Shown here one piece after another: positions 22,039 to 32,158 of a DNA stretch of 64,000 nt (positions are counted from its first letter, which is position 1; each line of letters begins with the position of its first letter). A program made the translations under genes and the position numbers. The stretch comes from Liquidambar formosana (Eukaryota > Streptophyta > Magnoliopsida > Saxifragales > Altingiaceae). The stretch spans positions 17,178,046 through 17,242,045 of the forward strand of contig CM077824.1 of the NCBI GenBank assembly GCA_039720395.1. The letters are read 5' to 3'. The notes beneath the pieces are model-generated. The model worked only from the letters and a program-made list of their open reading frames with translations, did no database searches and was not told where the DNA came from.

Positions 22039-24639
22039 TGTGAACCCCGGAAATTGGGCCCACAAGGGATTGAAAGAAAATGGGTTTGAAAAAGAAAAAG
22101 GAAAGGAGTCGCCACCTTATTTTTTAAAGGAAACAAGGAAAACCCTAAAAATAGTTTGTTTTAGGAAAACAATTTGAATGACTCCATAAAAAAGGAAAGG
22201 CAAAAACCAATCTTTTGAAAACCAAAGAAATCGGGGATTCGGAGGCTAAGTTATGACATGGGAAGGTTCTAGGCAAAGCCTATAGGCACCCATGTCACCC
22301 TTTCGGTCTCTCAGTTCATTTGGGCTAAATCAAGATCTTTCCATACAAAAATCAGCAAGTATATCATCACAAGAATTGCATGCATATCATATATTTCATT
22401 CATCCATCCATGCATAATAAGCACATAAAAACAGAAAAAGAAAAAGAAGAAAAGAAAACAAAAATAAACCTAGGATGCTTGGATCCTAGAACGGACTTGA
22501 GCCTCACGAAGAGCGCCTACGTACCATGCAACGAAATACATGGATCAAAGTCCACGTAGTTCGATTAGAACTAAGGTTAAATCCTAATACAAACCTATGG
22601 TAAAAACCCTAGGTTTCCTTATTTGATCAAAAGAGAATTGATAGAAAGTTTGATTTTAGGAAAGAAATCCACAAAATGGAAACTTTAATAAAAACCAGAA
22701 TTTTGTTGATGAAGGAAACCTCTAATTAAACCATAGGATCATATTAAAAATTAACCCTAGATAGGGAGAAGAGAATGAGTTAAGAAGAAAGGTGAATTGG
22801 GGCACCTTCAAACCCACTTACCTGAGCGCAATTAGCTCCAAGCATTTAGCCATTTCAGACATAAGCAGCCCTATTTGCCATAGGACAAATACCACACCTA
22901 TTTGCACCCTTACAAGTGCTCAAAACCATGCGAAAACACTAACATGCAAATCTGGACAGAATAGTATTATGACCTAAAATCATCCACTAAGCATGCCAAT
23001 AGCAAAAACAGCGAACAATAATAAGTCCTAACATATTCCTAGAACCATATCATGCATAAAAACCCTAGAACATACTAATATGCATGCAAAACTATCATGT
23101 TTATTCTATATGCAAGACATATACAGCAAACACGAAGAAAAACCAAATAAAAAAGTCTACTTTATCATGCTATATGAAAACAAACACAAAACAATGACTC
23201 TAAAACCCTATACTCACAAATATGCTTAAAAACTCACAAGACATACTTTAATCATGCTAAAACCAAACTAAACAGAAATTAAATCATGCATATTAACTAA
23301 CTAAAGCAATATAACATGATGAAAATCCTAACTCTAACATGCAATGACACTAATCCTAGCACAAGGACAAACAGGAGCACAAGAATCATAACTATGCATT
23401 GAAAACCTAAGGACAGCCCTAAAGCATGCTAAACAGTAGATAAAAAATAGATATTCCATGTATATTAACTAGCTAGAGTGTTAATATATGATAAAAAAGT
23501 TACCTTTAACATGCAATAAGCCTAACCCATATGAAAACCTAGTTTAAGCTTGAATAGAGAAGGAGAATACCTTAGGAAGGGCCTTCCTTGTGTTTGTAAT
23601 TGTTCGTGGCTCCTCAGGTCTTTAGAGTGAATCAAACCAACACGAATCCTCCTCTTTGTCAAAGTGGTATCACAGCAAAGAGATCAAAACTCACTCAACT
23701 TTGAAAAGAAATAGAAAACAAAAAGAGAACAAGAGAAAAGAAAAGTGATTTTCGTCACTTCGCAGCAGCAGCAACTTCAATCGCGTTTTTGGGTATGAAA
23801 ACGTTGGATTTGGACAAAGCTTGTGAAATACAAAGTTGTATAGAATTGAATTATCTTTCTAACAAGACCAATTTCATCAAATTCTGACTTCGGATGAAAA
23901 AGTTATGATTAAAATACGACTGCTGGTTTTTAGAAAATCTGCTGCTGAATTATGACGAATTTCACTCCCTCCAAACCCTCTTCTCCTCTCCCTTGTTTAA
24001 AGACATTAAGAGAGTATTTATAGCTGAAATCTGGAGTTTCCCTTTCCTTCCTGGACTAGGTTTCTTTGGAGAATAATCAAAAGGTATTTTATAATGATAA
24101 AAGACTTCTAATCTGAATAGGAAAAGGAAATTGTCTTTTATAAAAATTGGGAGACTGACCGCTAACACGCATGCACATGTATCGTATGTGCGTACACACA
24201 CTCATCACATACGTACACGTGTTAGTGTCATGATAAAAATGGCTAATTTAATAAAATAATTTTCTTTTCATTTTAACCAAAAATCTCATGCTGTGATTCG
24301 CACTAATTCTTCAAGGATAATCCGTAAATAACCACACTAAACTCATCATCAGGGCCACGGGACTTAAGTACCTCATATGCATCCATATGAACTCCAATTG
24401 ACAATTTGGAGATCATTCCAAGGTCAAATGAAAAGTTTGGGACTTAAAAGACGATTATGCCCCTCAAGTCACAAAAGCTCTTATTATCTCTCAAGATCAA
24501 CTCCAATTTGAACCAAAATTCATATCCATTGTCCTTGTGACTCTAGAAAACTAATGTAAGTGACTAGACTCAAAAACAAAACAAAAACATGCATGAAATG
24601 ATGAGCCCTAGTAAGGTGGTGCAAAAATGGGGTGTGACA
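22039..24639 (-). repeat. Tat element 1, 3' LTR
   Basis: 2601 bp. On the minus strand it starts TGTCACACCCC and ends CCGGGGTTCACA. A TATA box (complement of tatttata, 24015-24022) marks the LTR promoter. A long inverted repeat of cacgcatgcacatg and catacgtacacgtg type lies near 24168-24233. No coding sequence. The region is A/C-rich on the plus strand with many aaaccct and catgc motifs. Confidence 0.95.
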
Positions 24640-24651
24640 GAAGCCCCTCAT
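24640..24651 (-). other. Polypurine tract of Tat element 1
   Basis: The minus strand reads atgaggggcttc immediately before the 3' LTR start. A purine run at this position primes plus-strand DNA synthesis in LTR retrotransposons. Confidence 0.65.
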
Positions 24652-24759
24652 TGGCGAACAAGTTACACTTGTGAACCAATGATAAAGAACAACCCATTTT
24701 TGGCTAAAAAGCCTGGAGAAATCACACACTGATACCAACAATGATGGGAGGTTGAAAAC

Positions 24760-26530
24760 CTGAGACTGAAATAAGGAAGTGTACTCAAGTCATGAGTATA
24801 CTTAAACCACTGAGGGTTGAGAATTGATAAGAGAAGCATATTCAAGCCACTACGAATGAACATACTTTTAAAATGGAAAGATATATTCTAGTCACGAATA
24901 TATTTAACCAAGTGATGAGAATGAAATCTGAGAAGCACTTTCAAGTGATGAACATACCTTTGAAATGGAGAAATATATCCAAGCGATGGATATACTTAAC
25001 CAAGTAAGTGACAAAATATCTGAGAAGTATACTCAAGTGATGAGTATACCACTGAAATGGAGAAATATATTCAGGTCACGAATATATTTAACCAAGTAAT
25101 CTGAGAATGAAATCTGAGAAGTATACTCAAGTGGTGAGCATACCATTGAAATGGAGAAATATATCCAAGCGATGGATATCTTTAACCAAGTAGGATAAGA
25201 ATAATCTGAGAGGTGTATTCAAGTGATGAGTGTACTTTTGAAATGGAGAAATATATTCAGGTCACGAACATATTTAACGAAGTGATGAAAAAGATGCTGA
25301 GAAATATACTCAAGTGATGAGTATACTTAATGATTGAAAAAGACTGAGAAGTACGTTCAAGTGATGAACATACTTTTGAAATGGAGAAATGTATCCAAGT
25401 GATGGATATATTTAACCAAGTAAGCTGAGAAGTACACTCAAGTGATGAGCATACCATTGAGATGGAGAAATATATCCAAACGACGGATATATTTAACCAA
25501 GTAAGATAAGAATAATCTAAGAAGTGTACTCAAGTGATGAGTACACCATTGAAATGGAGAAATATATTCTAGTCACGAATATACTTAACCAAGTAAGTGA
25601 CAAGTATGTTTAAGTGATAAACATACCATTGAAATAGAGAAATATATCCAAGTGATGGATATACTTAACCAAGTAAGTGACAAGTATGTTTAAGTGATAA
25701 ACATACCATTGAAATAGAGAAATATATCCAAGTGATGGATATACTTAAGCAAGTAAGATAGAGAATAATATGAGAAGTGTACTCAAGTGATGAGTACACC
25801 ATTGAAATGGAGAAATATATTCTAGTCATGAATATATTTAACCAAGTAAGTGACAAATATTCTGAGAAGTATGTTCAAGTGATGAACATACCATTGAAAT
25901 GGAGAAATATACCCAAGCGATGGATATACTTAACCAAGTAAGTGGCAAAATATCTGAGAAGTATACTCAAGTGATGAGTATACCATTGAAATGGAAAAAA
26001 TATACCCAAGTGGTGGATATACTTAACCAAGTAAGTGACAAATGATCTGAGAAGTATGTTCAAGTGATGAACATACCATTGAAATGGAGAAGTGTACCCA
26101 AGCGATGGATATACTCAACCAAATAAGTGACAAAATATCTGAGAAGTATGTTCAAGTGATGAACATACCATTGAAATGGAGAAATATATTCAAGTGATGA
26201 ATATATTTAACCAAGTAAGTGATAATGAGGATCTGAAACTAGGAAGCATATTCAATGGGCGAACATGCTTTTGAAATGGAAGAATATATTCAAGTGATGA
26301 ATATATTCAACCAAGTATGATAGAAAATGAGAATTTGAAACTGAGAAGCATATTCAAAGGGTGAATACACTTTTGAAATGGAAAAATATATTCAAGTGAT
26401 GAATATATTCAACCAAGTAGGATAGGGAATGAGAATTTGAAACCGAGAAGCATATTCAAAGGGTGAATACACTTTTGAAATGGAAAAATATATTCAAGTG
26501 ATGAGTATATTCAACAAAGGGTGATGAAAA
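24760..26530. repeat. Tandem-repeat array in the 3' region of Tat element 1
   Basis: About twenty diverged copies of a unit of roughly 75-100 bp. Each copy contains gagaagtatactcaagtgatgagtat, ccattgaaatggagaaatatat, and catggatatacttaaccaagtaag variants (strings differ between copies). The unit itself is a double inverted motif: each half has an aagtgatgra core flanked by attc/gaat-type bases. Short reverse-strand open frames across it are by-products. Tat/Ogre-group elements are known to carry such hypervariable 3' tandem arrays, which can seed satellite DNA. Confidence 0.85.
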
Positions 26531-26802
26531 ATCAAGATTTGAAATGAGGATATATGATCAATTTATCAAGATTGAACAGGCATGGTGCAAGAGGAAAGTG
26601 ACTTAACACATTGTCACTTGAGTTGGCATGACACAGGGGAAATATATTCAACCCTTTTGAACATAAAATCAATTCAAGGAATTGATTTCAAGATGGAATT
26701 TGATTGATTTTAAGCTCAAAAAGTGTTGAATATCTCATTTGGAAGGAGGTTTGATCACGCGTCAAGGCGAGACAAAGCGAGGGAGCAAAACCAAAACAAA
26801 GT

Positions 26803-26864
26803 GGCTTGGGTGACCACCAGGCCTTGGGAGGCTAGCCGCCCAGGCCTGGGTGGTTACCCGAGCC
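26803..26864. other. Strong 62-nt hairpin upstream of the antisense ORF
   Basis: ggcttgggtgaccacc then aggcctt is mirrored by aggcctgggtgg and ttacccgagcc, forming a stem of about 26 bp with few mismatches and a loop of about 10 nt. It lies about 86 bp upstream of the antisense TATA box at 26950. It is GC-rich in otherwise AT-rich surroundings. Confidence 0.6.
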
Positions 26865-26949
26865 CAAAGCGGAAATCCCACTTTGAATAGGAAACTTCCT
26901 ATTCTGATGGGTTTTTTCCTATTTGAACTTGGATTTGTGACCTTTTCCC

Positions 26950-26956
26950 TATAAAA
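26950..26956 (+). promoter_or_regulatory. TATA box for the antisense ORF of Tat element 1
   Basis: cccTATAAAAaca lies 50 bp before the first ATG (27006) of the antisense ORF and is correctly oriented for it. It points away from the LTR promoters of the element. Motif-level evidence only. Confidence 0.5.
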
Positions 26957-27005
26957 ACACATCCAAGAGGTTCCTAAACCTACTTGTATCCATTCATTAG
27001 AAATT

Positions 27006-28293
27006 ATGGAGGCTCTAGACAAATTTTTAGGAAGGTTTTTGAGAGTTATGAGTGCTGAAGCAAAATCTGAGTTCAAGTGCTTTGGCTTGGATCCATTGCT
27101 CTCCTTGAGGCATGTGAGGCTTGAAACGAACCTCTTGACTGCTGCTACATATTTTTGGGATCCTCAAGTTCATGTGTTCCGCTTCAACTATGAAGAACTG
27201 TGCCCAACCTATGGAGGAATTCTGTGCATTGTATGGAGTTTCAACGGTAGGTCCTTTCATTCTCCCTACTCCTCGCCTAAGCTTTCTTACTTCTTTCTCC
27301 AATCTACTTGGGATTCACCCACAATATGCCTCTACGTTTGTAAAGGACCATATGGTAGACTTGATGAAATTGGCAACCTCTTTTTTAGCTTATGATAGTA
27401 AAGGTATTCTGAATTTTACCTTTCCTATTAAGCATGCTCTTGCCTTTTGCCTCATTGGTCGTTTTCTTATTTCCACTGGTACTCCACATGTTCCCATTCA
27501 AATCTGTGACTTGATTCCTCTCCTTGCCAAGGGCCATAACTTGATTCCCATGGTGCTAGCTGAAACCCTGAATGGTTTGGATAAAACTCATGAGGACCCA
27601 AAGGTTCCTTTAGGAGGTAGCCCCATTCTACTGCAGATGTGGTTGCTTGAAAGACTGAATTTCTTGTCACCAGTTGCCATTACACCATACAAGCCCCAGC
27701 ATTACTGCCTTCGCCGCATTGAACTACCTGGGCAATTTTCATTGAGAGATTGGCTAGGTTACTTCCAAACCCTTTCTTGGAGGAGTGTCAAGTGGTTTGT
27801 ATTCATATGGGGCTGCAGTGACCAGGTGCTTCTGCGGACTTCTGGATGCGCCATGGTGAGACTCATAGGACTGAGGTCTACTTCCTTCTATTGGCCTTCA
27901 AGGGTTCTTCGTCAGATGGGTGCCATGCAAACCATACCTACTTCCTTGAAAGGTGACTATCCTGTGGTGCCCGCGGGTCTTTCTGTAGTGACTTGGGCGA
28001 AGGACCGATGGCCTAGCAAGTTGATACTAACCCAAGTTACGAATACTGATGGTCCGTATATGATGAGCTTAGAGTATAAGGAATGGTTGAAAAGCAATTT
28101 GGGTGAGAGAGAGACTACTCGAAGAGAAAGGATTTTTGGACTTATCAAGAACAATGAACTTGGATCTTGCAGAGAAGATATTATGGAAGCAGTGACAGCA
28201 GCTTATGAACATGACTTGAGGAAGAAAAGAAGACATGAAAGAGAGAAGAAGAAAGCTGAGGAGCGAGCTGCAAAGAAGCCCAAGAAAAACTGA
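27006..28293 (+). pseudogene. Antisense ORF of Tat element 1 (PMD/DUF7745-like)
   Basis: The ORF lies on the strand opposite to gag-pol, between pol and the 3' LTR. Two frames overlap: 27006 to about 27217 (MEALDKFLGRFLRVMSAEAK, then WDPQVHVFRFNYEELCPT) and about 27220-28293 (MEEFCALYGVS ... PKKN). A 1-nt change near 27218 joins them, so the copy is probably frameshifted. The phrase 'F-W-P-F-F----E-PT-EEF-ALYG' followed by a hydrophobic helical region resembles the N-terminal part of plant mobile domain (PMD) or DUF7745 proteins, which occur in plants both free and inside gypsy elements. The last 60 residues are very basic and helical (KKRRHEREKKKAEERAAKK), possibly nuclear-targeting or nucleic-acid binding. 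It has its own TATA box. Its function is unknown. It is not a gag, env or chromodomain. Confidence 0.65.
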
Positions 28294-28613
28294 AGACTCA
28301 ATAGAATAGGATATTTATGGCATATTTATAGTTCTTTTACTTAATACCAATGAATTGCTATGTCAATCAATTTTAGTTTTGAATAAATTGCCAATAATAA
28401 ATCAAATTTGGGATTTTCTTGTTTGATTTAGACCGCCCCCAAGGTAACTTTATGGGTTGCCTACGTATCTCCATGGTTTTTTTTTCTTCTTTTTTTTTGT
28501 GTTTTTTTTTTTGTTTTTTGTTTTTGTTTTTGAATGGAGAATCAGGTCTTACGTAGTTCTTATGCCTTAACTTTTGCCTAGGCCGCCCTTACGGGTTTTC
28601 AACCTAGCAGGCT
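28294..28613. other. Convergent spacer between antisense ORF and pol
   Basis: 320 bp between the stop of the plus-strand antisense ORF and the stop of the minus-strand pol. It contains a 60-bp T/G-rich run (28479-28533). Both transcripts would converge here. No coding sequence and no clear polyadenylation signal beyond AT-rich aataaa-like strings near 28381 and 28395. Confidence 0.6.
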
Positions 28614-31600
28614 TCAAACATGATATTTCTTCAATTGATCCAAATTAGTTGGACGAGCGAACTCAATTCCATCTAAATCCATGAGGCGAACAGCCCCTGC
28701 TGGCAATATCTCTTTGATAATGTATGGCCCACCCCAACTTGGCTTGAATTTTCCCCGCGGATCGAACACTGGAGCTCTGATTTCTTTCAGCACTACATCC
28801 CCTTTCTTTAGACCTCGATCTTTGACATGCTTGTTGAATGCTCTGGCAACTCTCCGTTGATACCCCTGAACATGATACAGCGCCCTTAACCGCCTTTCAT
28901 CGAGTAAAGCTAACTCATCATAGCGGCTCTTAACCCAGTCCACTTCTGTTATCTTGCTCTCCACGGCAACTCTTAGTGAAGGAACTTCCAATTCAACTGG
29001 CAACACGGCCTCCATTCCATAAACTAGAGAATAAGGGGTAGCCCCTGTTGATGACCTTATTGATGTTCTGTAACCCCATAGAGCCAATGGCAACTTCTCA
29101 TGCCAGTCTGTGTGTGAGTCCGCAGTCTTCTGTAGTATCTTCTTGATGTTTTTGTTAGCTGCTTCCACCGCTCCATTAGTCTGAGGACGGTATGGTGACG
29201 ACAGATGGTGGGCTATGCCATACTTTTGCAAGAGCTCATGGGTTTCTTTCTGAAAGTGCTGGCCATTGTCTGAGATAACTTCATGCGGTACCCCATATCG
29301 ATAGATGATGCTGTGCTGTATGAACTGTGCTACCTTCTTGGAATTCAAGGTCTTGAAGGACGCTGCTTCCACCCACTTAGTGAAGTAGTCGATGGCGACC
29401 AGGATGTATTCATGCCCATTTGATGCCTTTGGCTTGATCTGTCCGATGATATCTATCCCCCATACCGCGAATGGCCAAGGTGATGACATACTCGTTAAAG
29501 GCATAGAAGGCAAATGTTGTCCACTGGCGAACAGTTGGCATTTGTGGCACTTCTTGACATGTGCGTGGCAGTCTCTTTCCATGGTGGACCAATAATAGCC
29601 TAACCTCATGATTTTCTTAGCTAACATATAGCCGTTCATGTGCGGAGCCCCTATCCCTTCATGGATTTCTTTAATCAGATGCTCGGCTTCCTCCTCGGTG
29701 ACACACAGCAGGTGGATCCCGTCGTATGATCTCCGATATAGCTTTCCTCCACAAAGTACATAGTGACTCGCCAACCGCCTTAGGGTTTTTCTATCGATAT
29801 GAGATGCTCCTTCTGGGTATTCCCTTTCTTCAATGAACTTCTTTATGTCATAGAACCACGGACGGCCATCATTTACCTCTCCTCCTCGGATTGCACAACA
29901 GTACACAGGCTTGTCTCGGCATTCTATCACCAACGGCTTCACATTTCCCCCTTCAGGTATCTCCACCATGGATGCTAGGGTCGCCAAGGCATCGGCGAAC
30001 TGGTTCTTGTTCCTTGAAAGGTAGTTAAATTCTATCTCTGAGAACTCCTTGGTTAGAGCTTCCAGGTAGGCATGGTAGGGTAGCAGCTTCTCATCTCGAG
30101 TTTTCCATTCCCCTTTTATCTGACAAATGATTAGCGCCGAGTCCCCGAACACTTCTAATTCTTTGATCCCCAATTCAAGTGCCGCTTCCAGTGCTAGGAT
30201 ACAGGCCTCATACTCAGCAATGTTGTTGGTAGCTTCGAACCCCAACTTGACCGCCAACGGTGTAAATGCCTCTTCAGGTGAGACCAGCAGGACTCCTATC
30301 CCATAACCTTTCTTATTGGCTGCCCCATCGAAGTATACTCTCCAAATTTTTCTGCCAATCTCTAGCACGTCCTCGTCTGGGAACTGATCGTTGAATGGAG
30401 CAGATGATGACACCGGACAGCTGGCTAGGTAGTCTGCGATGACGCTTCCCTTGATAGACTTCTGATTCACGTACTTGATGTCGAATTCGTTGAGGAGAAT
30501 TAACCATCGAGCAGTTCTGAATGACAATACCGGCCTTTCTACCAGGTACTTTAACGGGTCCATGCGACTTATCAAGAACACTTCGAAGGACATTATGTAG
30601 TGCCGGAGTTTCTGCGTCGCCCATACTAGTGCCACACAAGCCTTTTCAATTGCATTGTACTTCACTTCATAGTCTGTCATTTTCTTGCTTAGGTAGTAGA
30701 TGGCATTCTCCTTTGTAGACCCTTCGAGATATTGAGCTAACAAAGCTCCCGTCGCGGTTTCGGTGACCGTTAAGTATAACAAAAGCGGCGCACCTTGCCG
30801 TGGGGGAACTAAGATTGGAGGATTGCTCAAGTATCTCTTAATGGTCTCAAAGGCCTCTTGGCATTCTTTGTTCCATACTTTTGGCACACCTTTCTTAAGC
30901 AATTTGAAGATTGGTTCGCAAACCATGGTTAAGTTGGCAATGAATCGGCTTATGTATTGAACTCTTCCCAGAAAACCCCGGATCTGCTTCTCAGTGCTAG
31001 GCGGCTCCATCTCCACAATAGCTTTTATCTTCCCTGGGTCCACTTCGATACCTCTCTGAGTGATCATAAACCCCAATAACTTGCCTGCAGTGACACCAAA
31101 AGCGCACTTCTGTGGGTTGAGACGGAGATTGTACTTTTTTGCTTGCTCTAGGAATTTCTCTAGTGCCTTGAAATGCCCTTCTCTATCCACGGACTTCACG
31201 ATCATATCATCGACGTAAACCTCGACTTCCTTATGGATCATATCATGCAATAGGGTCGTAGCTGCTCTTTGGTAAGTAGCCCCAGCGTTTCTTAAGCCAA
31301 AAGGCATTACCTTGTAACAGTACGTTCCCCATTGCGTGATAAAGGCTGTTTTCTCCATGTCTTGAGGCGCCATCTTTATCTGGTTATACCCGGAGAATCC
31401 GTCCACGAAGGAGAGGAGTGCATGTCCTACGGTGCTGTCCACCAACACGTCGATATGGGGTAAAGGAAAGTCATCCTTAGGGCTCGCGGCGTTGAGATCT
31501 CGGAAATCGACACACATCCTTACTTTCCCATCTTTTTTAGGCACAGGCACTATATTCGACAACCACTCGGGGTACTCCACAACTTGAAGGAAACCCGCGT

Positions 31601-31883
31601 CTAGTTGTTTAGTTACCTCTTCTTTTACTTTTAGGGCCCATTCTGGTTTTAATCTTCTGAGTTTCTGCTTTACCGGCTTCTTTAGGGAATTAGTGGGGAT
31701 ATAGTGTTGCACAATATCGGGGTCGATGCCAGGCATGTCTTCATAAGACCATGCAAAAGCCATAATGTTGGCTTTCAAGAGGGAGATCATCTTTTCTTTT
31801 TCAACGGGGGAGAGGGTTTTCCCAATTTTAACTATTCTTGGCAATTCATTCGTTCCTAAGTTGATTGATTCCAATTCATCCAT
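28614..31883 (-). CDS. pol: Tat element 1 Pol: RT, RNase H, archaeal RNase H, integrase
   Basis: An uninterrupted 1089-codon frame. Domains in order: RT (about 90-260) with FRDLN at 127-131 and catalytic YVDD at 223-226; the gypsy RNase H (about 360-490), degenerate; a second, archaeal-type RNase H (515-638) with D519, E557, D581 and D631; an integrase zinc domain H741, H748, C779, C782; and the integrase core with D811, D872, E908 (motifs GIDIIG, SDNG, VEAAN). The dual RNase H is diagnostic of the Tat lineage. Every catalytic residue checked is present, so the enzyme could be active if expressed. The chosen Met may not be the true start: a frame further upstream reads DPRNDVPPELVE, a conserved RT-preceding motif, and is out of frame by one base, so a splice or frameshift near 31905 joins pol to the protease region. 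No chromodomain follows the integrase, as usual for Tat. Confidence 0.93.
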   Translation of the reverse strand: MDELESINLGTNELPRIVKIGKTLSPVEKEKMISLLKANIMAFAWSYEDMPGIDPDIVQHYIPTNSLKKPVKQKLRRLKPEWALKVKEEVTKQLDAGFLQVVEYPEWLSNIVPVPKKDGKVRMCVDFRDLNAASPKDDFPLPHIDVLVDSTVGHALLSFVDGFSGYNQIKMAPQDMEKTAFITQWGTYCYKVMPFGLRNAGATYQRAATTLLHDMIHKEVEVYVDDMIVKSVDREGHFKALEKFLEQAKKYNLRLNPQKCAFGVTAGKLLGFMITQRGIEVDPGKIKAIVEMEPPSTEKQIRGFLGRVQYISRFIANLTMVCEPIFKLLKKGVPKVWNKECQEAFETIKRYLSNPPILVPPRQGAPLLLYLTVTETATGALLAQYLEGSTKENAIYYLSKKMTDYEVKYNAIEKACVALVWATQKLRHYIMSFEVFLISRMDPLKYLVERPVLSFRTARWLILLNEFDIKYVNQKSIKGSVIADYLASCPVSSSAPFNDQFPDEDVLEIGRKIWRVYFDGAANKKGYGIGVLLVSPEEAFTPLAVKLGFEATNNIAEYEACILALEAALELGIKELEVFGDSALIICQIKGEWKTRDEKLLPYHAYLEALTKEFSEIEFNYLSRNKNQFADALATLASMVEIPEGGNVKPLVIECRDKPVYCCAIRGGEVNDGRPWFYDIKKFIEEREYPEGASHIDRKTLRRLASHYVLCGGKLYRRSYDGIHLLCVTEEEAEHLIKEIHEGIGAPHMNGYMLAKKIMRLGYYWSTMERDCHAHVKKCHKCQLFASGQHLPSMPLTSMSSPWPFAVWGIDIIGQIKPKASNGHEYILVAIDYFTKWVEAASFKTLNSKKVAQFIQHSIIYRYGVPHEVISDNGQHFQKETHELLQKYGIAHHLSSPYRPQTNGAVEAANKNIKKILQKTADSHTDWHEKLPLALWGYRTSIRSSTGATPYSLVYGMEAVLPVELEVPSLRVAVESKITEVDWVKSRYDELALLDERRLRALYHVQGYQRRVARAFNKHVKDRGLKKGDVVLKEIRAPVFDPRGKFKPSWGGPYIIKEILPAGAVRLMDLDGIEFARPTNLDQLKKYHV

Positions 31884-32158
31884 ATTAGGTTCGGTGACGC
31901 CCCTTTCCTTTGCTCAACGAGCTCCGGGGGGACATCGTTCCTAGGATCTATATCCATGCCATAAATATCCATAGAGGAGAGAAAAGAGACACTGCATATA
32001 TAGAGAAAGAAAGCACACTTTATTGACTAGGAATAATGGGAATGACACACAAAAGAAAGAAGGAAAACAAACAAATCTGTATCAATACTATGACTCCACA
32101 AAGTGAGTAAAGTAGATACATCTTATTAAATTAGGGAAATATTACTAAACTAAGACAC
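31884..32158 (-). other. Protease-pol spacer, candidate intron
   Basis: 275 bp separating the gag-protease stop (32159) from the pol frame. Protein-like text resumes only at about 31990 (DIYGMDIDPRND). Related Ogre-type elements remove a short intron between protease and RT. This spacer is AT-rich and could play that role, but splice sites cannot be proven by eye. Confidence 0.4.

Noticed and set aside
22792..24201. Short frames repeated at 36843-38252
   Set aside because: Both lie in the LTRs of Tat element 1, and the same frames appear twice only because LTRs are duplicated.
24663..26063. Minus-strand frames with repeated FSISMVCSSLE-like text
   Set aside because: They are by-products of the tandem array, and their periodicity follows the DNA repeat.
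24760..26530. CRISPR-like regularly spaced repeats
   Set aside because: Repeat and spacer are not distinct, units vary in length, and the context is a plant retrotransposon.
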